Shown here: in pieces, positions 8,008-18,056 of the stretch
Position numbering within the stretch: the first letter of the stretch is position 1
How the letters are laid out: each line of letters starts with the position of its first letter
Assembly: GCF_000219915.2 (NCBI RefSeq)
Contig: NC_017964.1
Coordinates: forward strand, 2,418,001 to 2,482,000
Direction: 5' to 3'
Origin: Advenella kashmirensis WT001
GTDB taxonomy: Bacteria; Pseudomonadota; Gammaproteobacteria; Burkholderiales; Burkholderiaceae_B
Length of the DNA stretch: 64,000 nt
Made by a program: the position numbers and the translations under genes
The notes under the pieces: model-generated
Seen by the model: only the letters and a program-made list of their open reading frames with translations
Databases searched by the model: none
What the model was told of the DNA's origin: nothing

Positions 8008-9882
8008 CTAAGCCTGCGGTTTCCGCCTTACAATCTGCGGCTGATAGGTTTCTATCCCCGGTATCGTGTTTTGCTGCCGCAAATAACTTAACAGCACATC
8101 CAGCATAATATCTGTCGTCTTCGCCGGCATATCTTCGGATTTACCGGTGGTCACACCGTCCTGCACCGTATCGTTACTTTCAACACTCCTGGTCGTTTTC
8201 GTTTCATCGTTCGCTCCAGTCGCATCTGCGGGCACCGCCTGTTCAGACTCAAATGGCACGGCCAACCCCCAGGTGGCGACATCATATTTTTCATCTGCCT
8301 GCAGTGGCTGATTGCCAACCATGACGTTTGTAATACGCTTGCCTTGCTCCTGATCGGGGTCGACTCGGTATTGCAGGCCACCGGTTCGCAACATATCCTG
8401 TTCCGAGCGCATATATGCATCAGGGCTGAAAAGCGCCTGGGCAGCGCTCTCCAGCAAGACATGTATATCCCTGCCGCGCATCGCTCCCGAGCACATTTGT
8501 GTATCGCCCAACGCAAGCTGGTTGATGATATCCTCGCGGGTAATTGTAGCGCCAGGCAATAGCGTCGGGCCCCAGCGGTATCCGGGATAAAGTGCGATCT
8601 GCGCCCCGCTATGCTGCAGCATAGCTTGCAGCAGCAGTTCGTCCCAGGTACCGTTGAACGTACCCCTGCGGTAAAGCAGCCCTTCGGTAACAGCGATTTT
8701 TTCTGACAAATTGGCATTGGCTGTGGCGTAAGCCTCATCAACCCGTTTTGTCATACGGCTGTCGGCCTGTACGAAGGCAGCTACGACGGGCAGCAGGTTA
8801 TAGCGAAAATCCACCAATCCACCTTTGCCCACATCCAGGTCCAGCACGGCCAGAAATCGCCCTTGCGCGCCGGCGTTGGTGACCGCGGTTTTACCCTTGT
8901 TATTGGAAACAAGAATGGGTTCAGGCAAGGGGGTCGCCGAACGACCGCCCAGTATCACGTCAATACCAGTGACACTTGCGGCAAGTTGCAAATCGGCATC
9001 CACACCGGCCCGGGAAAGCAATAGCACGACTTGCGCACCTTTTTTCCGTACTTCATTGACACTGCGCTGCAGCTCGCGTTCACCCAAACGCATAATCGGT
9101 CGCTCGGTGACGCCAGTGCTTGCGTTCAGCATGGCGTTTGGGTCGCAGCGATCCCTGGTAAATAATTCGTTATGCGCTGCCTGGCCAATAATGGCAACCG
9201 TGATTTCGTTGTGCTTGTGCAGTATATAGGGCGCAAATAACGGCTTCTCCTTAACCGGATCGAATACATTGTGTGCAATGCATGGATATTGCGCGCCTCG
9301 CACCTGTGTAGGTGCCGCTGAATCGGGATCTTCTGCAGCAAGGGCTATCTGAATATGCATTGTTTCTGGCAAGCCCAGGTTTACACCCAGGGCATGATGC
9401 ACGGCATTTGCTCCATCCGCTGTTGCCCAGGGGGCCGACGAGTGCAGATTGCCATTACCGCCGTCCAGCAACCAAGCGTGCTTGCGGGAACGCTTAACGA
9501 TCCCAATTAATGAAGCAAGGTGAGCAATTCCGCCCAGCATCCCGTAGTCGGCTGCCGCGGCCGCATAATCCGCGCTGCTGAATGCATAGGCCTGGGCCGA
9601 GCCGATCATCAAGTTGTAATATTGCAGCAACGCATCGCCACTCACATTGGGTGGTGTTGCGCCCAGTGCGGCAATTGCCATCTGACCAGCAGGTTCGCGA
9701 TAATACACAGGTTTCCATTGGGCCTGCACGTCTGAGATGTGCATGAAACTGACGTTGCCAAACGCCGGCAGATCATAAAACTGCTCCATCCCCTGCTGCG
9801 CACGCAACACAGCGGGTGCAAGCATGCCAGCACTCGCTGCCGCCATCAACTGAAGAAAAGCCCTTCTGTCTTTGATATGCAT
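8008..9882 (-). CDS. SoxB-like exported protein lacking the metal ligands
   Basis: A 624-residue homologue of SoxB, the periplasmic di-manganese thiosulfohydrolase of sulfur oxidation, in the 5'-nucleotidase/metallophosphoesterase family. It has a Tat-type signal (DRRAFLQLMAAA), the SoxB-like NVSFMHISDVQAQ and VYYREP near residues 43-64, and LLYRRGTFNGTWDE and PGYRWGPTLLPG in the C-terminal domain. However the usual metal motifs are changed: DxH is D51-V-Q53, GGD is GGN (N143), the SHNG histidine is R291, GHTH is GRSA at 313-316, and the WEF motif is absent. A ~45-residue acidic, Thr/Ser-rich insert lies near the C-terminus. No sox genes flank it. It is probably a non-catalytic paralogue or one with a new role. 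Confidence 0.85.
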   Translation of the reverse strand: MHIKDRRAFLQLMAAASAGMLAPAVLRAQQGMEQFYDLPAFGNVSFMHISDVQAQWKPVYYREPAGQMAIAALGATPPNVSGDALLQYYNLMIGSAQAYAFSSADYAAAAADYGMLGGIAHLASLIGIVKRSRKHAWLLDGGNGNLHSSAPWATADGANAVHHALGVNLGLPETMHIQIALAAEDPDSAAPTQVRGAQYPCIAHNVFDPVKEKPLFAPYILHKHNEITVAIIGQAAHNELFTRDRCDPNAMLNASTGVTERPIMRLGERELQRSVNEVRKKGAQVVLLLSRAGVDADLQLAASVTGIDVILGGRSATPLPEPILVSNNKGKTAVTNAGAQGRFLAVLDLDVGKGGLVDFRYNLLPVVAAFVQADSRMTKRVDEAYATANANLSEKIAVTEGLLYRRGTFNGTWDELLLQAMLQHSGAQIALYPGYRWGPTLLPGATITREDIINQLALGDTQMCSGAMRGRDIHVLLESAAQALFSPDAYMRSEQDMLRTGGLQYRVDPDQEQGKRITNVMVGNQPLQADEKYDVATWGLAVPFESEQAVPADATGANDETKTTRSVESNDTVQDGVTTGKSEDMPAKTTDIMLDVLLSYLRQQNTIPGIETYQPQIVRRKPQA

Positions 9883-9986
9883 CGCCCCCTGTATCCTTCA
9901 CCGGTATAGTAAGCCAATCTGCTATACCGATTCACATCGAGATTCGCAGCCCTCTTGGAGCTGGTTACTGCGAATCTGCAGTCATT

Positions 9987-10589
9987 TTACTGAGGCTTGG
10001 TTTTGGCAATGCTTTCACGTACAGAAAACTTGTCATACCAGGCTTTCAGGCCTGGGAAACGCTTCTGCCAGTTATAGTCCGGCAGCCGAAAATCCAGATA
10101 ATCAAAAGCACACGCCAGCGTGATAGTGACAATATCGATTCGGTCATACAGCTCCTGCGCCTTGTCTTCGAAGTACTGCAATGCCGTTGTGATCTTATCG
10201 GTCTGGCCCTCCAGCCATTCGTTCCAGCGCAATGCTTCGGGACGCGCCAGTAGTTCATAGCGGACCAACAATGACGCAGCAATGGCGCCATCTGCTACAG
10301 CGTGATCCGTCAGCAGCTTGAAGCGTGTATTGTCGTCGCCAAACAGCTTGCCCTTGAAAGTGGTGTTCAGGTACTCACAAATGACTTTGCTATCGAACAG
10401 TACCTGCTCGTCGTCCGTGATAAACGTTGGCACCTGGCCCAGCGGATTGAATGGAATAATATTGCGATCGCGATTCACAGGATTGGCAGCGGCCGGCAGG
10501 CGTTCAATTCGGTCCACGACGCCAAGTTCATCGGCCACGATCATTGTCTTGCGCACGAAAGGCGAAGCGGCGGAATAAAAAATTTTCAT
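9987..10589 (-). CDS. Glutathione S-transferase family protein
   Basis: A 200-residue GST. The N-terminal thioredoxin fold shows MKIFYSAASPFVRKT (SPF as the active-site region), NPLGQVPTF and DSKVICEYL, which bind glutathione; the all-helical C-terminal domain includes ITLACAFDYLDFR. It is unlike the GST at 3774 in detail, so they are not recent duplicates. It stands 36 bases downstream of an MFS exporter gene on the same strand and may be co-transcribed with it, which would pair conjugation with export; that is inference. Confidence 0.92.
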   Translation of the reverse strand: MKIFYSAASPFVRKTMIVADELGVVDRIERLPAAANPVNRDRNIIPFNPLGQVPTFITDDEQVLFDSKVICEYLNTTFKGKLFGDDNTRFKLLTDHAVADGAIAASLLVRYELLARPEALRWNEWLEGQTDKITTALQYFEDKAQELYDRIDIVTITLACAFDYLDFRLPDYNWQKRFPGLKAWYDKFSVRESIAKTKPQ

Positions 10590-10625
10590 TTGTGTCTCCC
10601 TTGATAAAAAATTAAAAATTGATTT

Positions 10626-11854
10626 CTACTGTCCGGTTACTGTTACAGCGGTGTGGTCAGAGCGCTGGCTGGCTGACTTGACCTTGCGGTCAGCCCAGGT
10701 GGCCAGACCGGTCATGATCGCCAACAGACTCCCTAAAAGACAGGTGCCGGCCCATCCACCGTAGGTCCAGGCGATGGTACCGAGTGTTGAGCCAGAGGCA
10801 CCGCCAATGAAATAACTGGTCATGTACACGGCATTCAAACGTGACCGTGCATGGGGCAGCAAGGCAAATATAGTGGTTTGATTATTGATGTGCACGCCCT
10901 GCAGAGCCAGATCAATCACCAGCATACCTGCAATAAACCACCACAGATTATCGTGTCCCAGCCATAGCAAGCCCCAGCTAAGCAGCAACAGTACAACGCT
11001 GACGGCTGTAACCGTATCACCCAGGCCGCGATCGGCCAAACGGCCTCCCAATGATGCCATCAAGGCTCCCATGACGCCGGCCAGTCCCACCAGGCCAATG
11101 GTACATCATTTAAACCGTGTGCAGGTCCGGCCAAGAGGAGCGCCATGGTTGAAAACAACGCGCTGACCGATGCAAAACCGAGTCCACCCATAAGTGCGCG
11201 CGTACGCAAGCGCGGCTGCTCACGCAGCAACGTAAACAGTGACGCAAGAATAGACAGATAGCCGTGAGTTTGCGGATTTTTGGAGGATGGCAGTTTGAGC
11301 CAGAGAACAGTTGCAATGCCAAGCATGATGACGCCTGACACCAGATAAACGGTCGACCATCCACCAATGCCGGACAGTAGCCCGGCAACACTTCGGGCCA
11401 GCAAAATACCTGTAAGCAGACCGCTCATGACCATGCCCACTGCGCGACCGCTACGCGATGGCGCCGACAGAATGGCAGCCATCGGCACCAGGACCTGTGC
11501 CGCAACGGAAAACAGGCCCGCCATGCCGACGCCCACAAACAACATGGTACTGTTAAGTGCCAGGCCGCTGATAAACTGTCCGATTGCCGCCAGCACCATC
11601 AGGCCGACAGCTAGCTGTCGGCGCTCGAACTTGTCGCCCAGCGGTACGATGAACAGCAGACCCAGCGCATAGCTGACCTGCGCGACCGTTACCGTGAGTG
11701 CCGCGCGGGTCTCTGTAATACCCAGGCTGACGGAAATGGAATGCAGCAGCGGCTGGTTGAAATAGTTACCCCCTGCACACAGGCCACAAGCGATGGCCAT
11801 CAAAAACAGTACGGGCGTTGTCAGATATGACGGATGTGACGATTGCTCAGACAT
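10626..11854 (-). CDS. MFS transporter (12-TM drug/arabinose exporter type), one frameshift
   Basis: Starts MSEQSSHPSYLTTPVLFLMAI and contains the loop motif PLGDKFERRQL between helices 2 and 3, typical of 12-helix major facilitator exporters. The frame breaks near 11100-11102; one base added after GTACC gives DVxIGLVGLAGVMGALMASLGG and joins the two halves into about 410 residues. The C-terminal half runs to 10626 with a second GGRLADRG loop. Likely an inner-membrane proton-driven efflux protein; substrate unknown. A strongly AT-rich stretch just upstream (11865-11910) is probably its promoter. The GST gene follows. Confidence 0.87.
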
Positions 11855-12542
11855 GGGTAACCAAAAATAAAATACTATATATTTAAACAGTATTATTATA
11901 AAATAACAGCATGGCAGGAACAGACTGGCAAGCGGGCCATAGTGGCGCTTATGGCGCTATTGATCTAATTGAGTCTATTGATCCAATTAACCTGAACGAC
12001 CTTACAGCCACATCGGCCATAAAGCCTTGCCCGGCCGTTATCCGGGCGACCTGGTCTCAACATTGGCCCACGACTGTGTTGTTCCCGCTAAAGCGTTATC
12101 CGCGCTCCAGCAGATGAAACATTAAACCACAGTAAGAACGCAATGTCGCACGCAGACCGCATAACCGTGTTCTGCCGGCACCAACAACAGGCAGCTTCGT
12201 TGTTTACAGGCCGCGGGTTTTACGCTAAACGCTATATGTCGGCATTTTTATAAGCAGGCATTTTCATATATAGGCATTTTTTATATAGTCAGTTTTTTAT
12301 ATATAGTCAGTTTTTATTTGTGAACAGGTCGTTGTGCTCAGGCGAACAGGCAATGTCAACTGGCATTGCCTGAGGACCGACACCATCGCCCAGTAAAACA
12401 ATGATCACCTGCATGACGGCACTGACCCGTGCCTTGTGCAGAGCGGACAGATTTTCAACAAGCCTCGCCGTAACGCGACGTGCGACGTGCGACATGCGAC
12501 ATGCGACGTGCTACCGGCCACGTGATATTTAACTTCAATCTT
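11855..12542. other. Intergenic region between MFS and alkB genes with short tandem repeats
   Basis: Begins with the AT-rich promoter area of the MFS gene (11865-11910). From 12238 to 12320 there are degenerate repeats of an AGGCATTTTTATATA / AGTCAGTTTTTATATA type. At 12475-12509 there are five adjacent heptamers. No convincing gene; ORFs here lack ribosome sites. Confidence 0.55.
12475..12509. repeat. Tandem heptamer repeat, five copies of GCGACRT
   Basis: Five contiguous copies: GCGACGT, GCGACGT, GCGACAT, GCGACAT, GCGACGT. It sits 33 bases before the alkB start. Copy number in such short arrays can vary by slippage. Whether it affects alkB expression is unknown. Confidence 0.85.
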
Positions 12543-13210
12543 ATGAGTACCATTTCCCTTTTTCCACCTGATGCCATGCCTGCACCGGACGCCACGCCCC
12601 AGACGTACGCCTGGGGCCAGGCGCATGGGTATTGCGTGGGTATGCGCTGGAATATGTAGACAGGGTGTTGGCGCAACTGCGACAGATTCGCCTGCAGTCG
12701 CCCTTTCGGCATATGGTCACACCAGGCGGCTACACCATGTCCGTAGCCCTCACCTGCTGTGGCACCGCCGGCTGGACCGCTGATCGCAAGGGCTATCGTT
12801 ATGCTGCGATTGATCCGCAAACCGGTCAGCCATGGCCGGCTATGCCAGACGTATTCCTCGCTCTCGCCCGACAGGCAGCCGACCAGTGTGGTTATGCTGG
12901 CTTCACACCAGACTCCTGCCTGATCAACCGCTACGTGCCGGGCGCTCGGCTCAGCCTGCATCAGGACAAGGATGAAACTGACTTTTCAGCGCCCATTGTG
13001 TCAGTCTCACTGGGAATGCCCGCCATGTTTCAATTCGGCGGCCTCAAACGCAGTGATCGTCCCGAGAAAATACCGCTGTTCCATGGCGATATTGTGGTCT
13101 GGGGCGGTCCCGATCGTTTGCGTTACCACGGTGTCATGGCACTCAAAGACAATCCGCACCCATTGCTCGGCTCAAACCGCATTAACCTGACATTTCGCAA
13201 GACCGCCTGA
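12543..13210 (+). CDS. alkB: AlkB-type alkylated DNA repair dioxygenase, one frameshift
   Basis: Fe(II)/2-oxoglutarate dioxygenase that removes methyl groups from 1-methyladenine and 3-methylcytosine. Visible are the substrate-loop region MVTPGGYTMSVALTCCG, INRYVPGARLSLHQDKDE (iron ligands HxD), FGGLKRSD, HGDIVVWGG and RYHGV (third ligand His), and SNRINLTFR with the 2OG-binding arginines. The start at 12543 gives MSTISLFPPDAMP; the frame then breaks in the GGG run at 12627-12629, where one added G yields HGVLRGYALEYVDRVL and the full ~222-residue protein. No adjacent ada gene. Confidence 0.92.
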
Positions 13211-13309
13211 TTGCAAGTGTGTTTGGTACAGTCGGCGCTGCCGAACAATTTAAGCGCCTTCTCGCTATATAACAAGGCCTTTGCTAACAACGCAGCGCCT
13301 CAATCGACC

Positions 13310-14249
13310 GTAGCGCCCGAATCCTTCACGGCCTTGCCCCATTTGGCAACTTCAGCCTGATAAAGTCATTGGCCTGTTGCGTCGTTTGCGGCATCGGCAT
13401 CGCCCCGCGATCGGCAATAAAGGCCGACAATTTAGGGCTGTTGAGCGCCTTGACGATTTCACTGTTCAATTTTTCAACCACGTCTGCGGGTGTTTGCCGG
13501 GGTACAAATACGGCAGCCCAGCCAATGGCCTCAAAGCCGGGAACCATCTCACCCACCGTCGGTACACCGGGCAACGCCTTTAAGCGAGTGGCCGTCGTCA
13601 CACCCAAAGGCACGGCTTTCTTGTCCTTGATATAAGGCAATGCCGCGGTCACCGAATCGACCATGAGCGGTACCTGATTGCCGATAAAATCCGCTTGTGC
13701 AGGACCACTACCTTTATAGGGTATATGCCTGAGCGAAATATCCGTACCTGCCTGGAACATTTCTGCCGACAAGTGTTGAGTGCCACCAATGCCGGCACTG
13801 GCATAAGCCAGCGACTCGGGCTCGGCCTTGGATTTGTCTACAACGTCCTGCAGCGAATGAATCCCGGACTTGGGATTGGCCAGAAAAATCAGCGGTACGG
13901 AAAATACACCCGATACGGCCTGCAGATCGCCCTGCAGACTATATCCGGGTTTTGTGTAAAGGGTCTGGTTAACAGCCGCTGCACTGCCACCGACCACGAT
14001 CGTATAGCCGTCGGGTTTGGCTCTTACGGCCTGTTGCATGCCGATATTGCTGCCGGCGCCTGCCTTGTTTTCCGTGATAACAGGTTGCCCCATCGCTTTA
14101 CCCAATTCATCGGCAAGCGCACGGGCAAAGGTATCGGTCGCCTGTCCCGGTGGGAACGGAATGATCATGGTAATTGGTTTTTCCGGATATGCGGCCAGCG
14201 CACTGCCCGACACCAATGCCGCCATAATGGCCAGTATGGATTTTTTCAA
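13310..14249 (-). CDS. Bug/TctC-family periplasmic solute receptor, C-terminal frameshift
   Basis: Secreted receptor with signal peptide [19 protein letters not shown] and the Bug hallmarks [47 protein letters not shown] and [10 protein letters not shown]. The start is taken as the TTG at 14249, which has GGGAG before it and begins at the signal peptide; the upstream frame to 14378 is unlikely. One G is missing at the CC run 13356-13357; restoring it gives [18 protein letters not shown] and a stop at 13310. It is the distal gene of a minus-strand cluster with another Bug receptor, an HMG-CoA-lyase-like enzyme and a CoA transferase. Confidence 0.88.
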
Positions 14250-14407
14250 CTCTGTCTCCCCATCAGTAAAAAATATGCCGCTATCATATATGCAATAATG
14301 GCCGAGGCTGCAAACACAGGCCCGGCCACTGGAAATTTCATTGCAATCGTAATAGCTATTTTTGCCTGACACGCTCACTGCGCGCTCAGGTTAAATCGCT
14401 CAATAGC

Positions 14408-15390
14408 TCAATTACCACCCTTGATACCAGCCGCATCAATCACCTTTTTCCACCGAGCCAACTCTTCGCCGGTATATTTGCCCAATTGCTCCGGACCCAT
14501 GTATTCAGCGGTTGCTCCCAGCCCTTCGGCTTTCTTTTTATACTCCGGCGTTGCATGATTTTCTCAATTGCCGCGTTCAGCCGTTGCACTACGTCGCTGG
14601 GTACGCCCTTTGGTCCGTACATGGCAAACCAGGAAGATACCAGCCAGTCAGGATAGCCTGCGGCGGCGGCTGTGGGCACGTTTGGAAGCGAAGGCAACGG
14701 CTCCTTACTCGTGACGGCCAGCGCCTTGAGCGCACCGGATTTGACGTGCGGCAACAGCGGCGGTGGCGTCGTAATCGTCAGGTCAACCACACCGGCCAGC
14801 AAGTCAGTCAGCGCAGGCCCGGTTCCTTTGTAGGGAACATGAGTTGTCTTGATGCCAGCCATCTGGTTTAACTGTTCAGTCGCCACATGCTGAAGCGCAC
14901 CGGTGCCGGAAGACGCGTAATTGAGTTTGCCCGGATTATCTTTGGCGTACTGCACCAGTTCCTTCAGGCTGTTGACCGGCAAGTCTTTTTTAACCACCAG
15001 CAATTGAGGAGCCGACAACACATTTGCGATGGGCGTAAAGTCCTTGACCGGATCCCAGCTGACTTTTTCTATGCTGGGTGTAATAACCTGATAGCCCGAG
15101 TACTGCAACAACAGCGTGTAACCATCGGGCTTGGCACGCAATACCTGCTGCGCAGCAATACCACCCGAGGCGCCGGGTTTGTTTTCCACCACCACCGGCT
15201 GTCCCAGTTCCTTGCTAAGCGGATCGGCAATCATACGCGCCGCCAGATCGGTCGTGCCACCCGGGGCGGCCGAAACGATCAGTGAAATGGGGCGCTGTGG
15301 ATATGCCGCTTCCTGTGCCGTTGCATTCGTTATAGCAATCGTACTGGCAGCCAGTGTCAGCAGCGCGGGTTTCAATAATTTGTGTTTCAT
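14408..15390 (-). CDS. Bug/TctC-family periplasmic solute receptor, C-terminal frameshift
   Basis: Starts MKHKLLKPALLTLAASTIA with a cleavable signal peptide and shows YPQRPISLIVSAAPGGTTD, ENKPGASGGIAA, HVPYKGTGPALTD and SLPNVPTAAAAGYP. One base is missing at 14551-14552; adding it gives MQTPEYKKKAEGLGATAEYM and a normal end at 14408. It differs from the neighbouring receptor at 13310, so the pair is not a fresh duplication. Probably imports the acid processed by the adjacent lyase and CoA transferase. Confidence 0.88.
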
Positions 15391-15512
15391 GTGTGTCTCC
15401 GTTGTTTTGTATGAGTACTCATCGTTTTTTCCGGGAATCAGAATAAACTATCCTTGTTCCAATTATTGCAATTGATTTTTTATGCTGGTCGAACCTTCCT
15501 GCGCCCGATGTT

Positions 15513-16451
15513 TCATTGCGCCTGCTGCAATTGCCTGACGTAATCCGGGACCGGATGCAAAGCCATGCGGGTACCTGCGGCAAGCGTCTGACTGTTCACG
15601 TCATGTCCGATTAGCGGTACGAGCGAGCGACTGATCGCCAGAATGCCCTCCAGATTGATGCCAGTGTCATAGCCCATCAGTTCGAGCATATGAACCATGT
15701 CTTCGGTCGTGACGTTTCCAGACGCGCCCGGCGCATAGGGGCAACCGCCCAGACCGCCCAAAGAGCTATCAAAACGCACGACCCCGGCCTGCAGAGCGGT
15801 CACGGTATTGGCCAACGCCATGCCACGTGTATTATGAAAATGTGCGGTCACCTGTAAATTCGGGAAACGTGCCAGGACAGCGCCAAACAAGCTGCCGACT
15901 TGTGTTGGATAGGCCATGCCCGTGGTATCGCATAGCGTTACGCCATCCACACCCAGCTGTGCGAATCGATCCACCCAGGCCACTACCTCATCCAGCGCAA
16001 CATCGCCCTGCATCGGACAGCCAAAAACCGTAGACAAGGACACGTTGATCGCTGTGCTGGTGGGCCTTACTTCACCGATTACCGCCGCGAGCTGTTCAAA
16101 TGAGCGCTCGCGGCTCATGCGCAGATTCGACAGATTGTGGGTCTCGCTCACCGACATAACCAGATTGACTTCGTCCACACCGCAGGACATGGCTCTTTCG
16201 GCACCGCGCAGATTTGGCACCAGCACGGTATAGACGACATCCGGATTGCGACGGATCCGGTGCATCACCGCCTCCGCATCCTTAAGGGCCGGAATGGCCT
16301 TGGGAGAAGTAAACGAGGTCACTTCTATTTTGGCGTAGCCGCATTGGCTCAGCTGGTCAATAAAAGCAATCTTGTCGTCCGTTTCAATAAACCGCGCTTC
16401 GTTCTGAAAGCCGTCCCTTGGGGCGACTTCCTGGATAAACAGTTTTTTCAT
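15513..16451 (-). CDS. Hydroxymethylglutaryl-CoA lyase family protein
   Basis: A 312-residue DRE-TIM metallolyase. It carries the N-terminal EVAPRDGFQNE, the metal-binding HFHNTRG, and the signature GGLGGCPYAPGASGNV with the catalytic cysteine. Family members split 3-hydroxy-3-methylglutaryl-CoA to acetyl-CoA and acetoacetate, or similar 3-hydroxyacyl-CoAs such as citramalyl-CoA. The gene lies 97 bases downstream of a CaiB-type CoA transferase on the same strand, which suggests that the transferase activates a hydroxydicarboxylate and this enzyme cleaves it. The exact substrate is inferred only. Confidence 0.92.
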   Translation of the reverse strand: MKKLFIQEVAPRDGFQNEARFIETDDKIAFIDQLSQCGYAKIEVTSFTSPKAIPALKDAEAVMHRIRRNPDVVYTVLVPNLRGAERAMSCGVDEVNLVMSVSETHNLSNLRMSRERSFEQLAAVIGEVRPTSTAINVSLSTVFGCPMQGDVALDEVVAWVDRFAQLGVDGVTLCDTTGMAYPTQVGSLFGAVLARFPNLQVTAHFHNTRGMALANTVTALQAGVVRFDSSLGGLGGCPYAPGASGNVTTEDMVHMLELMGYDTGINLEGILAISRSLVPLIGHDVNSQTLAAGTRMALHPVPDYVRQLQQAQ

Positions 16452-16548
16452 ATCTTGCTCCTGACGCGCTGCGCGTCAATAAATCCCGTGCCCGGCGACG
16501 CCGGAATGGCTGTGAAAATGTTTATTGGGCCGCGGCACAGGCTGCATC

Positions 16549-17739
16549 TCAGATAATGCCCCGCGTTTTCCAGTCTGCACGAGTCGCGGCGTCAACGCCC
16601 AGCTGATCCAGGACCTGCTCGGTGTCCTGTCCCAGCACCGGCGCCCGACGTCGCACATCGCCCGGCGTTTCGCTCAATTTGGGCAGAATCCCTGGCAAGG
16701 TTACCGGCGTGCCATCTTCAAGCTCACCGTCAATCAACATTTGCCGTGCGTGATAATGCGGATCTTTAGCGATATCGGCCGCATCATAAATGCGTCCGCC
16801 AGGTATGCGATGCGCATGCAATTGTTCAAGCACCTGATCCAGTGTATGCTGCGCCGTCCATTGTCCGATAACATCGTCGATATACCCGGCCTGTTTTGAA
16901 CGCCCGTCGTTATATTGGAATGCCGGATCCTCGCCGATGTCATCGCGCCCGATCAGGGACATTAGCCGTTTGAATATGCTATCTCCATTTCCTGCAATCA
17001 GTGCATATTTATCGTCGGCACAGCGATAGGCATTGCTTGGCGTTATTCCCGGCAGGCTGCTGCCCGCCGGCTGACGCACCTGTCCGAATACAGAATATTC
17101 GGCGATGGTGCTTTCCATCATATTGAATACTGATTCATACAGAGCCACATCCACCATCTGGCCGGCGCCATTGAACTGGTCGCGATGCCGCAAGGCCAGC
17201 AGCACCCCAATCACGCCATGCAAGGCCGACAGCGAATCGCCAATCGAAATACCCACGCGCACCGGGGGCCGGTCCGGTTCGCCGCTCAAGTGACGCAGGC
17301 CACCCATCGCCTCGCCCACCACGCCAAACCCCGGGAGGTCTTTATAGGGACCCGTCTGCCCGTAACCCGATACACGCAGCATGATCAGCCGCGGATTGAT
17401 TTGCTTGAGCGCTTCAAAACCCAGATTCCACTTTTCCAGCGTGCCGGGGCGAAAATTCTCCACAATCACATCGACATCGGCCACCAGCCGGCGTATGACA
17501 TCCTGGCCCTCTGGTTCGTGCAGATTGAGCGTAACCGATTTCTTATTGCGCGACTGCGACGCCCACCAGACAGACGTGCCTTCGTGCAACAGGCGCCATT
17601 TTCTTAACGGATCACCGGTACCGGGCGGTTCTATCTTGATGACTTCTGCGCCAAACTCGGCCAGCATTTTGGTGGCAAAGGGTCCGGCAATAAGCTGCCC
17701 CAGTTCCAGTACTCTGATTCCATCCAGCGGTTTCGACAT
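16549..17739 (-). CDS. CaiB/BaiF family CoA transferase
   Basis: A 396-residue class III CoA transferase. The N-terminus has GIRVLELGQLIAGPFATKML and EVIKIEPPGTGDPLRKW, then the NKKSVTLNL and DVIVENFRPGTLEKWNL segments; the conserved aspartate region is near GEPDRPPVRVGISIGD. These enzymes move CoA between organic acids through an aspartyl-CoA intermediate. The next gene downstream is the HMG-CoA-lyase-like enzyme and two Bug receptors follow, giving a plausible uptake-activation-cleavage set. LysR and MmyB-type regulators lie upstream on the same strand. Confidence 0.93.
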   Translation of the reverse strand: MSKPLDGIRVLELGQLIAGPFATKMLAEFGAEVIKIEPPGTGDPLRKWRLLHEGTSVWWASQSRNKKSVTLNLHEPEGQDVIRRLVADVDVIVENFRPGTLEKWNLGFEALKQINPRLIMLRVSGYGQTGPYKDLPGFGVVGEAMGGLRHLSGEPDRPPVRVGISIGDSLSALHGVIGVLLALRHRDQFNGAGQMVDVALYESVFNMMESTIAEYSVFGQVRQPAGSSLPGITPSNAYRCADDKYALIAGNGDSIFKRLMSLIGRDDIGEDPAFQYNDGRSKQAGYIDDVIGQWTAQHTLDQVLEQLHAHRIPGGRIYDAADIAKDPHYHARQMLIDGELEDGTPVTLPGILPKLSETPGDVRRRAPVLGQDTEQVLDQLGVDAATRADWKTRGII

Positions 17740-18056
17740 GCATTACCTGTTTATTCAAAATGGGTATTTGCCATCATGACCGGATTATGCCTGTTTGAAA
17801 ATTGCTATTTTTATGACGACCCTTTCCATATTTTCAAGGCTGGAAATCTGCTCGCCGTGAGTCAAGCGCTCTTTTTTCCACCAATCAAAGCCTGACAGGA
17901 CGTACTATCGACCCGTAATGCAGTGCGAATGAGCACTTCGATAGTGCGCTATTTGGCGGATATTCATGTGCAATTACTCATGTGCCGATTTTCATTATGG
18001 AATATGCGCAAGCAAACCCGCCTGCCGGTGCCGCAGGCAAACGCCCCCGTTAGCCA
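17740..18056. other. Intergenic region upstream of the CoA transferase
   Basis: About 320 bases between the CoA transferase start and the LysR gene end. No gene is supported. It should carry the promoter of the CoA transferase-lyase-Bug cluster and is the natural binding region for the neighbouring LysR regulator. No clean palindrome stands out by eye. Confidence 0.4.

Noticed and set aside
12238..12320. CRISPR-like repeats
   Set aside because: The repeats are short, degenerate and without regular spacers; no cas genes are present.
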